The position numbers were made by a program, and so were the translations under genes. Positions 43,455 through 52,509 of a stretch of 64,000 bases of DNA are shown piece after piece (the first letter of the stretch is position 1; every line of letters starts with the position of its first letter). The stretch comes from JAYPWI01 sp964629575 (GTDB taxonomy: Bacteria > Actinomycetota > Acidimicrobiia > Acidimicrobiales > Poriferisodalaceae), in the NCBI GenBank assembly GCA_964629575.1, contig CAZVUM010000015.1:1-64000 (forward strand). The letters run 5' to 3'. Under the pieces are notes generated by a model. The model had not been told where the DNA came from. It searched no databases and saw nothing but the letters and a program-made list of their open reading frames with translations.

Positions 43455-44822
43455 TCATCCGAACCGCTCCCTTTGACCCAGCACACCCTGGGGGCGCACG
43501 ATCAAGATGATGATGAGCACGGTCAGCGCCACAAGGAACTTCAGGTCGTTGTCGAGCCACAGGGTGCTCATCTCGCTGGCGATACCGATCGCGAGTCCGC
43601 CGACCATGGCGCCATAGGCAGTGCCCAGCCCGCCGAGCGTCACGGCGGCGAAGATCAGCAGCAGCTGCCGTTCGCCCATCTGCCAGCTGACCTGCTGGGT
43701 GATCCCGAGCATGATTCCGCCGAGCGCAGCGAGAGCACTGCCGGCGATCCAGACCGCCAGAATCGTCCGCCTGACATCGATGCCCGACGACTCGGCGAGG
43801 TCACGGTTGTCTGCGACCGCACGCATGGCCGTGCCGAGCTTCGTGCGCTGAAGGAGCAGCCCGATCGTGACGAGCACCGTCAGCGCGAAAACGATGATGA
43901 AGTAGTCCTTCGGGGGCAACGACAGTGGGCCGACGTCGTAGTTGGTCTGGATGCGGAAGTCCCGGAAGAACTTTCGCTCGCTTCCGAAGTAGATAAGGAA
44001 CAGATAGCGCAGTACGAACGCCAACCCGATCGAGACGACCATCATCGAGATCAGGCTCAGCCGTCGCCGACGTAACGGGCCAAAGAGCCCGTTCTCCAGG
44101 ACGAGCCCGAGACCGGCTCCGAACACGACGCCGACCAGCGCCGCCACGATCAGGGGCAGGCTGGTGACGTCTTCGACCGTCCACGTCACGATTGCGCCGA
44201 ACCCCACCATCTCGGCGTGCGCGAAGTTGACCAACCCCGTCACCCCGTAGATGAGCGACAGGCCCACAGCGGCCAGCGCGACCAGCGAACCGACTCGCAC
44301 GCCGCTCGCAGCCCGATCGATGTAGCGCTCGAAGTCGCTGTCGATGCCGCTCGATGCGGGAGCTGCACCGTCGCCGCCGTCGCCTGCGATGTCACCCGTG
44401 AGAGCGAAGATCGCGGAGATCGGTCGGTCGACGACCTCGAGCTCGCGGGATGTCACATCCGGGTCGCGCAGCGAGACTCCGTCGGGCAACGACTCGACGT
44501 CGATACTGACGAGATAGGTGCCGGGCTCCTCGATGTCGATCGACCACTTGCCCTCGGCATCGGTGACGGCCTCGCCGATCACCGCGTCATCCTGCTCTAC
44601 GGTGAAACGCACGCCCTCGATCACGGTTCGGCCCGCCCGCGCCGTACCTGAGATGGCGAGCTCGTCGGCGGTTCGCTCCTGGGCCAGAGCGACACCCGGC
44701 GCCGCGAGGAACGCCGCGAACGTGGCCGCCACGACCGTCAGGGCACCGATCCACGCACCAGCCCGCCGACGACCCCGGATGCGCTGTCGCGCCACCAGGC
44801 GGAGGACGGGCGATGGGCTCAT
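43455..44822 (-). CDS. livH: LivH-type ABC permease with an N-terminal secreted Ig-like domain
   Basis: 455 residues from ATG 44822. The N-terminus has a basic region (RLVARQRIRGRRRAG), then a signal-like helix (about 22-45) ending near ALAQE. A beta-rich domain follows (about 50-130: LAISGTARAGRTVIEGVRF, VTDAEGKWSIDIEEPGTYLV), resembling carboxypeptidase-regulatory or SpaA-like folds. The usual LivH permease (about 165-455) contains LSLIYGVTGLVNFAHAEMVGFG and GTAMRAVADNRDLAESSGID. Normal LivH is about 290-300 residues, so the extra outer domain is unusual; it could help dock LivK. The stop overlaps the next ORF (ATGA). Confidence 0.88.
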   Translation of the reverse strand: MSPSPVLRLVARQRIRGRRRAGAWIGALTVVAATFAAFLAAPGVALAQERTADELAISGTARAGRTVIEGVRFTVEQDDAVIGEAVTDAEGKWSIDIEEPGTYLVSIDVESLPDGVSLRDPDVTSRELEVVDRPISAIFALTGDIAGDGGDGAAPASSGIDSDFERYIDRAASGVRVGSLVALAAVGLSLIYGVTGLVNFAHAEMVGFGAIVTWTVEDVTSLPLIVAALVGVVFGAGLGLVLENGLFGPLRRRRLSLISMMVVSIGLAFVLRYLFLIYFGSERKFFRDFRIQTNYDVGPLSLPPKDYFIIVFALTVLVTIGLLLQRTKLGTAMRAVADNRDLAESSGIDVRRTILAVWIAGSALAALGGIMLGITQQVSWQMGERQLLLIFAAVTLGGLGTAYGAMVGGLAIGIASEMSTLWLDNDLKFLVALTVLIIILIVRPQGVLGQRERFG

Positions 44823-44865
44823 GCGCAGATTCTGGCTCAGTCGTACCTCGGCGACGAAAACGCAA

Positions 44866-44905
44866 CCGGCCCGGTCGGCGAGCACACGCTCGCCGGCCGG
44901 GCCGG
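44866..44905 (-). terminator. Partial terminator between livK and livH
   Basis: 18-bp arms, 44866-44883 and 44888-44905, with one G-T mismatch and a 4-base loop. A TTTT run follows on the minus strand (44856-44859 region). It lies between the binding-protein gene and the permease gene, where it would let livK be made in excess. Confidence 0.65.
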
Positions 44906-44931
44906 CAATGAGTCAGCGAAGACCCGTCAGA

Positions 44932-46341
44932 TCAGAAGGAGACCTGCTCGAGAACCTGCTGGACGCCATCGGCGTCATACTCGTAGATGTCGTAGGACGC
45001 GACACCCGGCTCACCCACATCGAGGAAGTCGAGCGGCCCGGAGGCGCCGTCGTAGTCGATGTCGGCACCGTCTGCGATGAGAGCGGCGCAGTCGGCGTAG
45101 GTGTTGCACTTCTCGCCGCCACGGGTGACGTCGGGAAGGATCGGCGCCCAATCAGCGGCATCGCCGCTGCCGGCCTGCAGAGCTGCGAGGCCGAAGATGA
45201 TCGCGCAGTCGTAGCTGTGAGCGGCGAAGATCGCCGGGGTGTCCTCACCCGCAGCCTCACGGAAGGCGTCCGGGAAGAAGGCAGCGCCAGAAGCCGGAGC
45301 GGCGGAGGGCTGGGTGCCCTTGATGCCCGCTGCGATGCCCGGGTTGTCCTCGTCGATGAGAGCGCCGAGCTGCTCGGTTGCCATGCCGTCGGTGATGTAG
45401 ATCTGGATATCGGCAGGACCGATGCCGGCGGCCACCATGTCGATCAGCACCTGCACGCCCTCCTCGAAGGCGATCAGGACGATGGCGTCCGGGCCGCTTG
45501 CGACGACGTCGGCGACGACGTCATCGAAGGACTCTGCCTCGGGAGCGAACGGGGTGTCGTACACCACCGTGCCACCGGCGGCTTCGAACGCAGGGGCGAA
45601 CTCGGCGTTGAAGCCCGTGCCGTACTCGTCGGCGCGGGTCACGAGGGCCACATTGGCGAAGCCGTCGTCGAGCACGACGTTGGCCAGCGTGGGGGCCTGC
45701 AGATCGTCCGACGGTGCGGTGCGGAAGTAGAAGCCGTCATCACCCGAGGTGCCGAGACCGGCAAGGGTGTTCGAGGGCGAGCACTGTCCGACCTGAGCGC
45801 CGGTGATCTTGTCGATGACCGACGAGCTGGTACCGGAGCTGGCCGCACCGACGATCGCCTGCACGCCGTCGGCGAGGTGGCTGTCGACGGTCGCGTTGGC
45901 GACGTCGGGATCGGTGGCGGAGTCGCCAGGCACCACGGTGATGTTGGCGCCTGCCGCGTTCATGTCGGCGACAGCGAGCTCGACAGCGGGGATCATGCCC
46001 GCGCCGAGGAAGGCCAGGGGCCCGGTCTCGGGCAGCAGGAGGCCCAGCTTGAGCTCCGGAGCCGAATGCTCTTCCATCATTTCGTCGTCGGCCATGTCGT
46101 CTTCAGCCATGGCGTCGTCGTCGGCCATGGCGTCATCATCAGCCATCGCGTCGTCGTCGGCCGTGGCGTCATCATCAGCCATCGCGTCGTCGTCGGCCGT
46201 GGCGTCATCGTCGGCCGGGGCCACGGTGGCGTCGGCGCCCTCATCACCAGTGCTGGTGTCGTCGCTGTCACCACATGCGGCAGCGATAAGTGCCAGACCG
46301 GCGAGGAGCGCGAGGACGCGCATCCATCGGGATTGCTTCAT
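44932..46341 (-). CDS. livK: Liv-type substrate-binding lipoprotein
   Basis: 469 residues from ATG 46341 (MKQSRWMRVLALLAGLAL), GGAGGG upstream. Lipobox IAAAC with Cys23. An Asp-rich linker of about 50 residues (repeats of ADDDAM and ADDDAT) precedes the periplasmic-binding domain (from about 98: LKLGLLLPETGPLAFLG, then VPGDSATDPDVA, GAASSGTSSSVIDKI, LVTRADEYGTGFN). Ligand contacts at SSGTSSS fit amino-acid-like ligands. It is divergent from soxB, so sarcosine, glycine-betaine derivatives or peptides are possible cargo. Ligand not proven. Confidence 0.9.
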   Translation of the reverse strand: MKQSRWMRVLALLAGLALIAAACGDSDDTSTGDEGADATVAPADDDATADDDAMADDDATADDDAMADDDAMADDDAMAEDDMADDEMMEEHSAPELKLGLLLPETGPLAFLGAGMIPAVELAVADMNAAGANITVVPGDSATDPDVANATVDSHLADGVQAIVGAASSGTSSSVIDKITGAQVGQCSPSNTLAGLGTSGDDGFYFRTAPSDDLQAPTLANVVLDDGFANVALVTRADEYGTGFNAEFAPAFEAAGGTVVYDTPFAPEAESFDDVVADVVASGPDAIVLIAFEEGVQVLIDMVAAGIGPADIQIYITDGMATEQLGALIDEDNPGIAAGIKGTQPSAAPASGAAFFPDAFREAAGEDTPAIFAAHSYDCAIIFGLAALQAGSGDAADWAPILPDVTRGGEKCNTYADCAALIADGADIDYDGASGPLDFLDVGEPGVASYDIYEYDADGVQQVLEQVSF

Positions 46342-46499
46342 CAGCTTTGAACCCTCCATCGAGATTGGGGAGAGGGACGACTTCCGTCGAGGCGACGGTC
46401 ACTCGTCCCAGGGACCATTCGGTGGTCCCATCAGGGGTTGACGGAAAAGCATACGACCTGTGCAGGGCCTCGGCGACATCACCCCTACGCTCGCCGTCA
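46342..46499. promoter_or_regulatory. Divergent control region between livK and soxB
   Basis: 158 bp holding both promoters. A hairpin is visible at 46411-46429 (GGGACCA, loop TTCGG, TGGTCCC). TTGACG at 46438-46443 could be a -35 for soxB, but no convincing -10 follows. I see no known riboswitch. Confidence 0.35.
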
Positions 46500-47852
46500 A
46501 TGACACGCGATCGACATCTCCGTCGCTGGGGGTCGTCCCGTAGGCCATCTCGCCCGTCGCGGTACTCAGCAGCCGCGCTGGCCTGGAAGGGACTGAAGGG
46601 CGGGGAGTGGCCGCGTGCGTGGCGCGATCACGATCTCCGATCGTCCTACGACGTGGTCATCATCGGTGGCGGAGTGCACGGCCTGGCCTGCGCGTACTAC
46701 CTGGTGGCCAATCACGGCATCACCAACGTCGCCGTCCTCGACAAGGCCTACATCGGCTCGGGCGGATCGGGACGCAACACGGCGATCGTGCGATCCAACT
46801 ACCTCACGCCTGAGGGCGTGGCTTTCTACGACCGATCGCTCGAGCTGTATGGCTCGATGGCCACCGATCTCAACATCAATGTCATGTTCAGCGAGCGCGG
46901 CCACATGACTCTCGCCCACACCGACTCCGCGCTTCGCACGATGCATTGGCGAGCCGAGGTCAACAAGCTCCAGGGCATCGACAGCTCGGTCATCGACCCC
47001 CGGCAGGTCAAAGAGGAAGCGCCGAGCCTCGACGTGTCCGCGAACACCCGCTACCCGATCCTCGGCGCCCTCTACCACCCGCCAGGCGGCATCATCCGCC
47101 ACGACGCCGTCGTGTGGGGGTACGCCCGCTGCGCGGATCACCTCGGTGTTCACATCCACCAACAGACAGAGGTATTGGACATCCTCGTCGAGGGAGGAGA
47201 GGGCACCGACAGCAGCGGCACAGGGCGAGGTGGCAAAGGACGAGGCGGCAAGGTGACAGGCGTCCGCACGTCCCGCGGCGACATCTCGGCCCCGATCGTC
47301 GTGAACTGCACCGCCGGCTGGGCGTCGATCATCGCCGACATGGCGGGCGTCAAGCTCCCGATCCACACTCGCCCGCTTCAGGCCGCGGTGACCGAACCGG
47401 TGAAGGTTTTCCTCCCCACTGTCGTCGTGTCCGGCTCGCTGCACGTGTACATCAGCCAGACCGATCGCGGTGAGCTCGTGTTCGGCGCGGCCGTCGACCC
47501 GTTCAACACCTACGACCTCCGCGGGTCCCTCGACTTCACCGAAGAACTCGCCGGGCATGTCCTCGAGCTGATGCCCGGATTGTCGCGGATGCGGCTTCTC
47601 CGTCAGTGGGCGGGGCTCTGCGACATGACACCCGACTACTCGCCGGTGATGGGCTTCACCCCGGTTGAGGGATTCCTGTGCGACGTCGGGTGGGGAACCT
47701 ACGGTTTCAAGGCGGGCCCGGTGTCCGGCGAGCAGATGGCCCAAGCGGTGGCTACCGGGCAGACACCCGAGCTGATCTCGGCCTTTGGTCTCGAGCGATT
47801 CGAAGCCGACGCGTTAGTGGGCGAAAAGGGTGCGGCGGCGGTGGGCCACTGA
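46500..47852 (+). CDS. soxB: Sarcosine oxidase beta subunit
   Basis: 450 residues from ATG 46500 (MTRDRHLRRWGSSRRP). FAD-binding GxGxxG in YDVVIIGGGVHGLACAYYL near 52-71. Typical SoxB pieces are SGGSGRNTAIVRSNYLTPEGV, PILGALYHPPGGIIRHDAVVWGYA and LRQWAGLCDMTPDYSPVMG. It carries the non-covalent and covalent flavin site of the heterotetramer. A Gly-rich insert (about 236-257: GEGTDSSGTGRGGKGRGG) is unusual for SoxB and probably a surface loop. It is the first gene of soxBDAG, overlapping soxD by one base. Confidence 0.93.
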   Translation: MTRDRHLRRWGSSRRPSRPSRYSAAALAWKGLKGGEWPRAWRDHDLRSSYDVVIIGGGVHGLACAYYLVANHGITNVAVLDKAYIGSGGSGRNTAIVRSNYLTPEGVAFYDRSLELYGSMATDLNINVMFSERGHMTLAHTDSALRTMHWRAEVNKLQGIDSSVIDPRQVKEEAPSLDVSANTRYPILGALYHPPGGIIRHDAVVWGYARCADHLGVHIHQQTEVLDILVEGGEGTDSSGTGRGGKGRGGKVTGVRTSRGDISAPIVVNCTAGWASIIADMAGVKLPIHTRPLQAAVTEPVKVFLPTVVVSGSLHVYISQTDRGELVFGAAVDPFNTYDLRGSLDFTEELAGHVLELMPGLSRMRLLRQWAGLCDMTPDYSPVMGFTPVEGFLCDVGWGTYGFKAGPVSGEQMAQAVATGQTPELISAFGLERFEADALVGEKGAAAVGH

Positions 47853-48127
47853 TGCTGCTCGTCCCCTGTCCCAACTGCGGCCCTCGCAACGCGTCGGACC
47901 TCCGGTATGTCGGCGAAGCCTCGACGCGCCCCGATCCCAACGCCACGTCCCGAGAGGAGTGGCGCGACTACCTCTACCTCGAGGACAACACCGCAGGGTG
48001 GCTGCGGGAGACCTGGTACTGCCGCACCGGGTGTCGGCGCTACTTCAGCACCGAGCGCAACACGCTGACCAACACGTTCCGAGACGAGCTGCTCCCCGGC
48101 CGTCGAACTGCGGACGGTTCGCCGTGA
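47852..48127 (+). CDS. soxD: Sarcosine oxidase delta subunit
   Basis: 91 residues from ATG 47852 (MLLVPCPNCGPRNASDL), overlapping the soxB stop. Zinc-binding CPNCG near the start and RTGCRRYF late, as in SoxD. It binds the alpha subunit in the heterotetramer. Confidence 0.92.
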   Translation: MLLVPCPNCGPRNASDLRYVGEASTRPDPNATSREEWRDYLYLEDNTAGWLRETWYCRTGCRRYFSTERNTLTNTFRDELLPGRRTADGSP

Positions 48128-50976
48128 CTCGACGGCTGCCACCCCAGCCCCACGAGGTGATCGACCGATCGAGTCACGTCCGGTTCAGGTGGAACGGACG
48201 CCAACACAGCGGCTTCGCGGGAGACACGATCGCATCGGCGCTCGCCGCCGAAGGTGTCGCTGTCTTCAGCCGGTCGATGAAGTACCACCGGCCCCGCGGG
48301 ATTCTCACCGCGGACTCGTGGGATCCCAACCTGATGCTGCAGGTCGGCGACGATCCCAACGTCCGCGCGGGCCACCGCCTCGTCGAGGACGGCATGGAGG
48401 TCTCCGCGCAGAACGTGTGGCCGAGCCTCGAGTGCGACGTCAAGGCCATCAATGGGCGGTTCGCGCGCTTCCTCTCCGCCGGCTTCTACTACAAGACCTT
48501 CATCCGCCCGCAGCGGTTGTGGCCCCTGTACGAGAAGGTGTTGGCCCGATTCGCCCCCGGAGGGGTCGTCGATCTCGACACGCCGCACGGCTATCACGAC
48601 AAGCGGTACACCCATCCCGATGTCGTCGTGGCCGGCGGCGGACCGGCGGGAATGTCAGCCGCTCTCGCGGCAGCCGAGGTGGGCGCGACTGTTCTCCTCG
48701 TCGAGCACGAGCACCAACTCGGAGGACACCTTCGCTGGGGTGGTCCCGACGAGCAGGCACTCCTCGCCGAGCTGCGCAGCCGGGTCGAAGCGTCGGACAT
48801 CGAGGTTCTCACCGACTCGACCGTCACAGGGCGGTACGAGGACAACTGGTTGGGCATCGTCCAGCGCAGCCATCCGGTCGCTGTCGAGCGGCTGATCAAG
48901 GCGCGCGCGAAGAGCCTCGTCGTCGCGCCCGGCCTCATCGAGAGGCCCTATGTGTTCGAGGGAAACGACACTCCTGGGGTGATGCTGTCCGGAGCGGTTC
49001 GACGGCTCATCAATCTTCACGCCGTCGCACCGGGAACGACGGCTGTCGTGTTTGCCGCCAACGACTCGGGCGACGCGGCTGCGCGCGACCTCGAAGGCGT
49101 CGGCATCGAGGTCGCCGATGTGATCGACGCCCGCGGCGGAGGCCAGCTCGTTCGGGCGCGAGGCAAGAAGCGGCTCCAGCAGGTCGAGACCGGTGGCGGC
49201 ATAGCGATCGATGCCGACCTTCTCGTGACGGCCGTGGGGTGGACCGCGCCGACCTCTCTTCTCAACATGGCCGGCGACCGTCCCGTCTACGACCCAACGG
49301 CCGCACGGTTCTTCAGTTCACGCCTTCCCGACAACGTCCTCGCGACGGGCGGCATCGCCGGGGACGGAAGCCTCGACGAGATGTGCGGGCACGGCGAGGC
49401 CACCGGACGACTGGCGGCTGCCCGAGCCCTGTCTGTTCGACATGCGCTGCAGGCGTCGACCGCACGGGCGCGGGAGGTCGGCGAGGCACCGGCCTTCCCC
49501 GCCGATGACCGAGCTCCGTTGCAAAGGAACGAGCATCCAGCTCTGTTCCGCTCGTCCACGCACGGCATCGTCGACTTCTCCGAGGACGTCAGCTCGAAGG
49601 ATCTGCTGTCCGCAGCGAAGGAGGGCTACGACTCCGTCGAGCTTCTCAAGCGCTACACCACTGCGACAATGGGTCCTGCGCAGGGCAAGCTCGAGACGGT
49701 CAACACGGTGGCGGTGCTCGCCGAACACCGAGACCAATCCATCGAAGAGGTCGGTACGACCACGTGGCGACCGCCCTACACCCCGATCACCCTGGGTGCG
49801 CTGGCCGGGCGGGTCTTCGAACCGACGCGGGTGTCGTCGATCCATCCATGGCACGAAGCGAACGGCATGGCGCCGATCCTCGCCGGGCAGTGGATTCGTC
49901 CCGACCACTACGGCAACCCCCCGCAGGAAGTCCGCAACGTCCGGGAGAACGTCGGCATCATCGACGTCACGCCCCTCGGGAAGCTCGACCTTCGTGGGCC
50001 CGACGTTCCGCAACTCCTCAACCTGCTCTACACCAACAAGTGGTCCAAGCTGCCGATCGGTTCGGTGCGCTACGGGATGATGTGCGCCGAGGACGGCGTC
50101 GTGATGGACGACGGCGTGACGGGACGGCTCGGCGAAGACCACTACCTCATGACCACCACGTCGTCCGGCGCCGCATCCGTGTGGGAGTGGATCGAGAACT
50201 GGCTGCAGACCGAGCGGCCACAGTGGCGGGTGCACGTCACGCCGGTGACCACCGCATACACCTCGATCAACGTCGCCGGGCCACGGAGTCGGGAGCTCGT
50301 CGGGCGGGTGTGCGGCGACGTCGACCTCGACCCGGACGCGTTTGGGTACATGCGCGTCCGCGCCGGCACCGTGGCAGGGGTGGCCGACTGCGTCATGTGG
50401 CGGATCGGCTTCACAGGTGAGCTCTCCTACGAACTGCACGTGCCCGCCGGCCATGGACTGCACGTGTGGGAGGCACTCCTCGAGGCGGGCTCCGACCTCG
50501 GCGTCGTGCCCTTCGGTCTCGAGGCGCAGCGGATCATGCGCCTCGAGAAGGGCCATTTCATCGTCGGGCAGGACACCGACGGACTCACCAAGGCACCGAC
50601 AGTCGGGATGGACTCGCTCATCAAGCTCGACAAGGACGATTTCACCGGGAAGCCCGAACTGGCGTGGTCGATGCACCCCGCCGTGCGGGTGGGGCTTCCC
50701 GCTCTGGTCGCGCTTCAACCGGTAGACGGTTCGATCGTTCCCGAGGAGGCCGCCCAGATCGTGACGCCCGATGGAAACGAGATCCTCGGACGCATCACGT
50801 CGTCGAGGATGTCGCCGACGCTGGGGCGGTCGGTCTGCCTAGGCCAGGTGAATCCCGATCTCGCGGCCCCCGGAACAGTCGTGACAGTCCTTCTCCTCGA
50901 CGGTCGACGGATCGAAGCGACCGTGATGGAACACCACGCACACGTCGACCCCGAGGGGGAACGCCTCCGTGGCTGA
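48124..50976 (+). CDS. soxA: Sarcosine oxidase alpha subunit
   Basis: 950 residues from GTG 48124 (GTGA overlap with soxD). N-terminal 2Fe-2S-like fold without the iron ligands (FAGDTIASALAAEGV, SRSMKYHRPRG). NAD-binding site VVVAGGGPAGMSAALAAAE near 165. The C-terminal third (about 560-950) is a GcvT-type folate-binding domain (HEANGMAPILAGQW, GLEAQRIMRLEKGHFIVGQDTD). It takes methyl units from sarcosine to tetrahydrofolate while the complex makes glycine and H2O2. Normal length for the family. Confidence 0.94.
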   Translation: MTRRLPPQPHEVIDRSSHVRFRWNGRQHSGFAGDTIASALAAEGVAVFSRSMKYHRPRGILTADSWDPNLMLQVGDDPNVRAGHRLVEDGMEVSAQNVWPSLECDVKAINGRFARFLSAGFYYKTFIRPQRLWPLYEKVLARFAPGGVVDLDTPHGYHDKRYTHPDVVVAGGGPAGMSAALAAAEVGATVLLVEHEHQLGGHLRWGGPDEQALLAELRSRVEASDIEVLTDSTVTGRYEDNWLGIVQRSHPVAVERLIKARAKSLVVAPGLIERPYVFEGNDTPGVMLSGAVRRLINLHAVAPGTTAVVFAANDSGDAAARDLEGVGIEVADVIDARGGGQLVRARGKKRLQQVETGGGIAIDADLLVTAVGWTAPTSLLNMAGDRPVYDPTAARFFSSRLPDNVLATGGIAGDGSLDEMCGHGEATGRLAAARALSVRHALQASTARAREVGEAPAFPADDRAPLQRNEHPALFRSSTHGIVDFSEDVSSKDLLSAAKEGYDSVELLKRYTTATMGPAQGKLETVNTVAVLAEHRDQSIEEVGTTTWRPPYTPITLGALAGRVFEPTRVSSIHPWHEANGMAPILAGQWIRPDHYGNPPQEVRNVRENVGIIDVTPLGKLDLRGPDVPQLLNLLYTNKWSKLPIGSVRYGMMCAEDGVVMDDGVTGRLGEDHYLMTTTSSGAASVWEWIENWLQTERPQWRVHVTPVTTAYTSINVAGPRSRELVGRVCGDVDLDPDAFGYMRVRAGTVAGVADCVMWRIGFTGELSYELHVPAGHGLHVWEALLEAGSDLGVVPFGLEAQRIMRLEKGHFIVGQDTDGLTKAPTVGMDSLIKLDKDDFTGKPELAWSMHPAVRVGLPALVALQPVDGSIVPEEAAQIVTPDGNEILGRITSSRMSPTLGRSVCLGQVNPDLAAPGTVVTVLLLDGRRIEATVMEHHAHVDPEGERLRG

Positions 50977-51532
50977 TCAACCGAACGTCGGCTTCGAGAG
51001 CCCCGTCGTCCGGCCGGGCGAGCCACTCGGCGGCGAGCTCGCCCTCATCGACGAATCCGCGGCGACCAAGGTGTCGATACGCGCATCGGACGACTCCGCG
51101 GTGGCGGCCGAGCTCGAGGTGCCATTCGCCCACTCGCTCGAACGCAACGGTGTCCTCGTTGTGGGCATGCGACCCGAGGAGTGGTTGCTCCTGGGCGACA
51201 CCGAGCCCGTACGGGCGGTGGCTGCCGGAGTCGATCCCGGGTCGGACGGCCTCGTCACGGTGATCGACATCACGCACGGCCGGGCGATGTTCCGCCTGAG
51301 CGGTGACGAGTCACCGGCCGCGCTGGAGAAGGTGTGCTCGATCGACTTCGGCGATCACATGACCCCCGACGGTGCAGCTGTCGGCGCCAGCGTGGCCAAG
51401 GTCGCGTGCGACCTCGTTCGCAACGACCGCGGCGAGGAACGCAGCTACCTCATCATGTGCGACCGAAGCTTGGGCCAGTACCTCTGGGACGCCCTGCGCG
51501 ACGCCTGCAAGGAGTTCACGCCCCAAGACTGA
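50969..51532 (+). CDS. soxG: Sarcosine oxidase gamma subunit
   Basis: 187 residues from GTG 50969, overlapping soxA by 8 bp. SoxG-like GcvT fold: RPEEWLLLGDTEPV, VTVIDITHGRAMFRLSGDES, EKVCSIDFGDHMTPDG and CDRSLGQYLWDALRDACKEF at the end. It completes the heterotetramer. No serine hydroxymethyltransferase or formyl-THF genes follow, though they often do. Confidence 0.9.
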   Translation: MADQPNVGFESPVVRPGEPLGGELALIDESAATKVSIRASDDSAVAAELEVPFAHSLERNGVLVVGMRPEEWLLLGDTEPVRAVAAGVDPGSDGLVTVIDITHGRAMFRLSGDESPAALEKVCSIDFGDHMTPDGAAVGASVAKVACDLVRNDRGEERSYLIMCDRSLGQYLWDALRDACKEFTPQD

Positions 51533-51555
51533 TGTGTGTCGGTCGCGAATTCTCG

Positions 51556-51642
51556 AAATTGAGGTTGGTTGTGTACCGATTCGGTACACCCTCCGCCTCA
51601 ATTTGGGGAACTGGTACACCGTGCGCCTCAATTTGGGGGACC
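51556..51642. repeat. Inverted plus tandem repeat between soxG and the thioesterase gene
   Basis: A 30-bp unit starting GGTACACC and containing CGCCTCAATTTGGGG occurs twice in tandem (51583-51612, 51613-51642). An inverted, less exact copy precedes it (51556-51578). The inverted pair forms a hairpin around GTACCGATTCGGTAC. The element fills the space between two convergent genes and may end transcription, but shows no T-run. Confidence 0.7.
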
Positions 51643-52431
51643 TCACGACCCGTCGAGAATGGGATTGGCGAGGGCGGTAGTGGTGCTGGTGGCGAAGGGG
51701 CCGTCGAGGTCGTACAGGGTGCAGGCCCCTACAGCGATGCCGTCCGAGGCCAGATGGGTCGCTGCTTCGAGGCCCACCCAGTCCGATGTCGGGTAGCGAG
51801 CCATCGCCAGGGTGTAGTCGCCATTGATGTACCCCACGCCGACATCGCCCGCGTTGGCAAGGGGACTGGCGAGATCCGAGCTCAGGGCAGCCCGCACGAA
51901 GGGCGTGATGTCCTCGTCCTCGACGAGCCGACCCGTCTCGTTTGTCCACACGCGCGCCCGATCGGAACTTTCGAAGCCTCCCTCGTGCATCCGGATCTCC
52001 CACAGCGATTCGACCTCGACGAGGTCGTCCGCGCGGGGTGGCGGAGGCGGGAGCGTCGACGGGTGCGGTGACTCCCACGTCGCCGCCGCCCAGATCGTCC
52101 CGGGAGGTGGCTCTCCCTCGGCGAGGACGACCGCGCGCGCGGACGCGACATCGTGCTCGCCGACTGTCACGACAGCATCGGCCACGGTGATTCGGCGACC
52201 GCGTCGCACGATCGCCGTCGAGACGTGGATCTCCTCGAACCCGGCCGGACGGAACAGATCCACGGTCAGCCGCGCCACCCGCGTCCCCGGATCGACGAAC
52301 TCGGTTTCGAGCGCCCGGGCGGCAAGCCCGCCGAGGAGTCGGCCATGCAGCATGTCCGGCGACCACGGTCCTGCGGCGATGTCACGGGCCTCGAACGACT
52401 CGCCGGCGCGGAGGAAATAGCTCTCGGTCAC
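51643..52431 (-). CDS. Thioesterase-superfamily protein
   Basis: 262 residues from GTG 52431 (TESYFLRAGESFEARDIA). Double hot-dog form: first half PDMLHGRLLGGLAARALET, ARLTVDLFRPAGFEEI; second half DYTLAMARYPTSDWVGLEAAT and LASDGIAVGACTLYDLDGPF. It probably hydrolyses or binds acyl-CoA esters. Convergent with soxG. Confidence 0.78.
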   Translation of the reverse strand: MTESYFLRAGESFEARDIAAGPWSPDMLHGRLLGGLAARALETEFVDPGTRVARLTVDLFRPAGFEEIHVSTAIVRRGRRITVADAVVTVGEHDVASARAVVLAEGEPPPGTIWAAATWESPHPSTLPPPPPRADDLVEVESLWEIRMHEGGFESSDRARVWTNETGRLVEDEDITPFVRAALSSDLASPLANAGDVGVGYINGDYTLAMARYPTSDWVGLEAATHLASDGIAVGACTLYDLDGPFATSTTTALANPILDGS

Positions 52432-52509
52432 GGCCGACTTTGTAGCGCGTCCGAATCGGCCGAACCCTGCGAGCTGGCGCCCAAGTAGCCTCCGCCCCGA
52501 GGGGGAAAC

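Noticed and set aside
46342..46499. Glycine riboswitch before the sarcosine oxidase genes
   Set aside because: Only one simple hairpin is visible; the conserved riboswitch core is not present.
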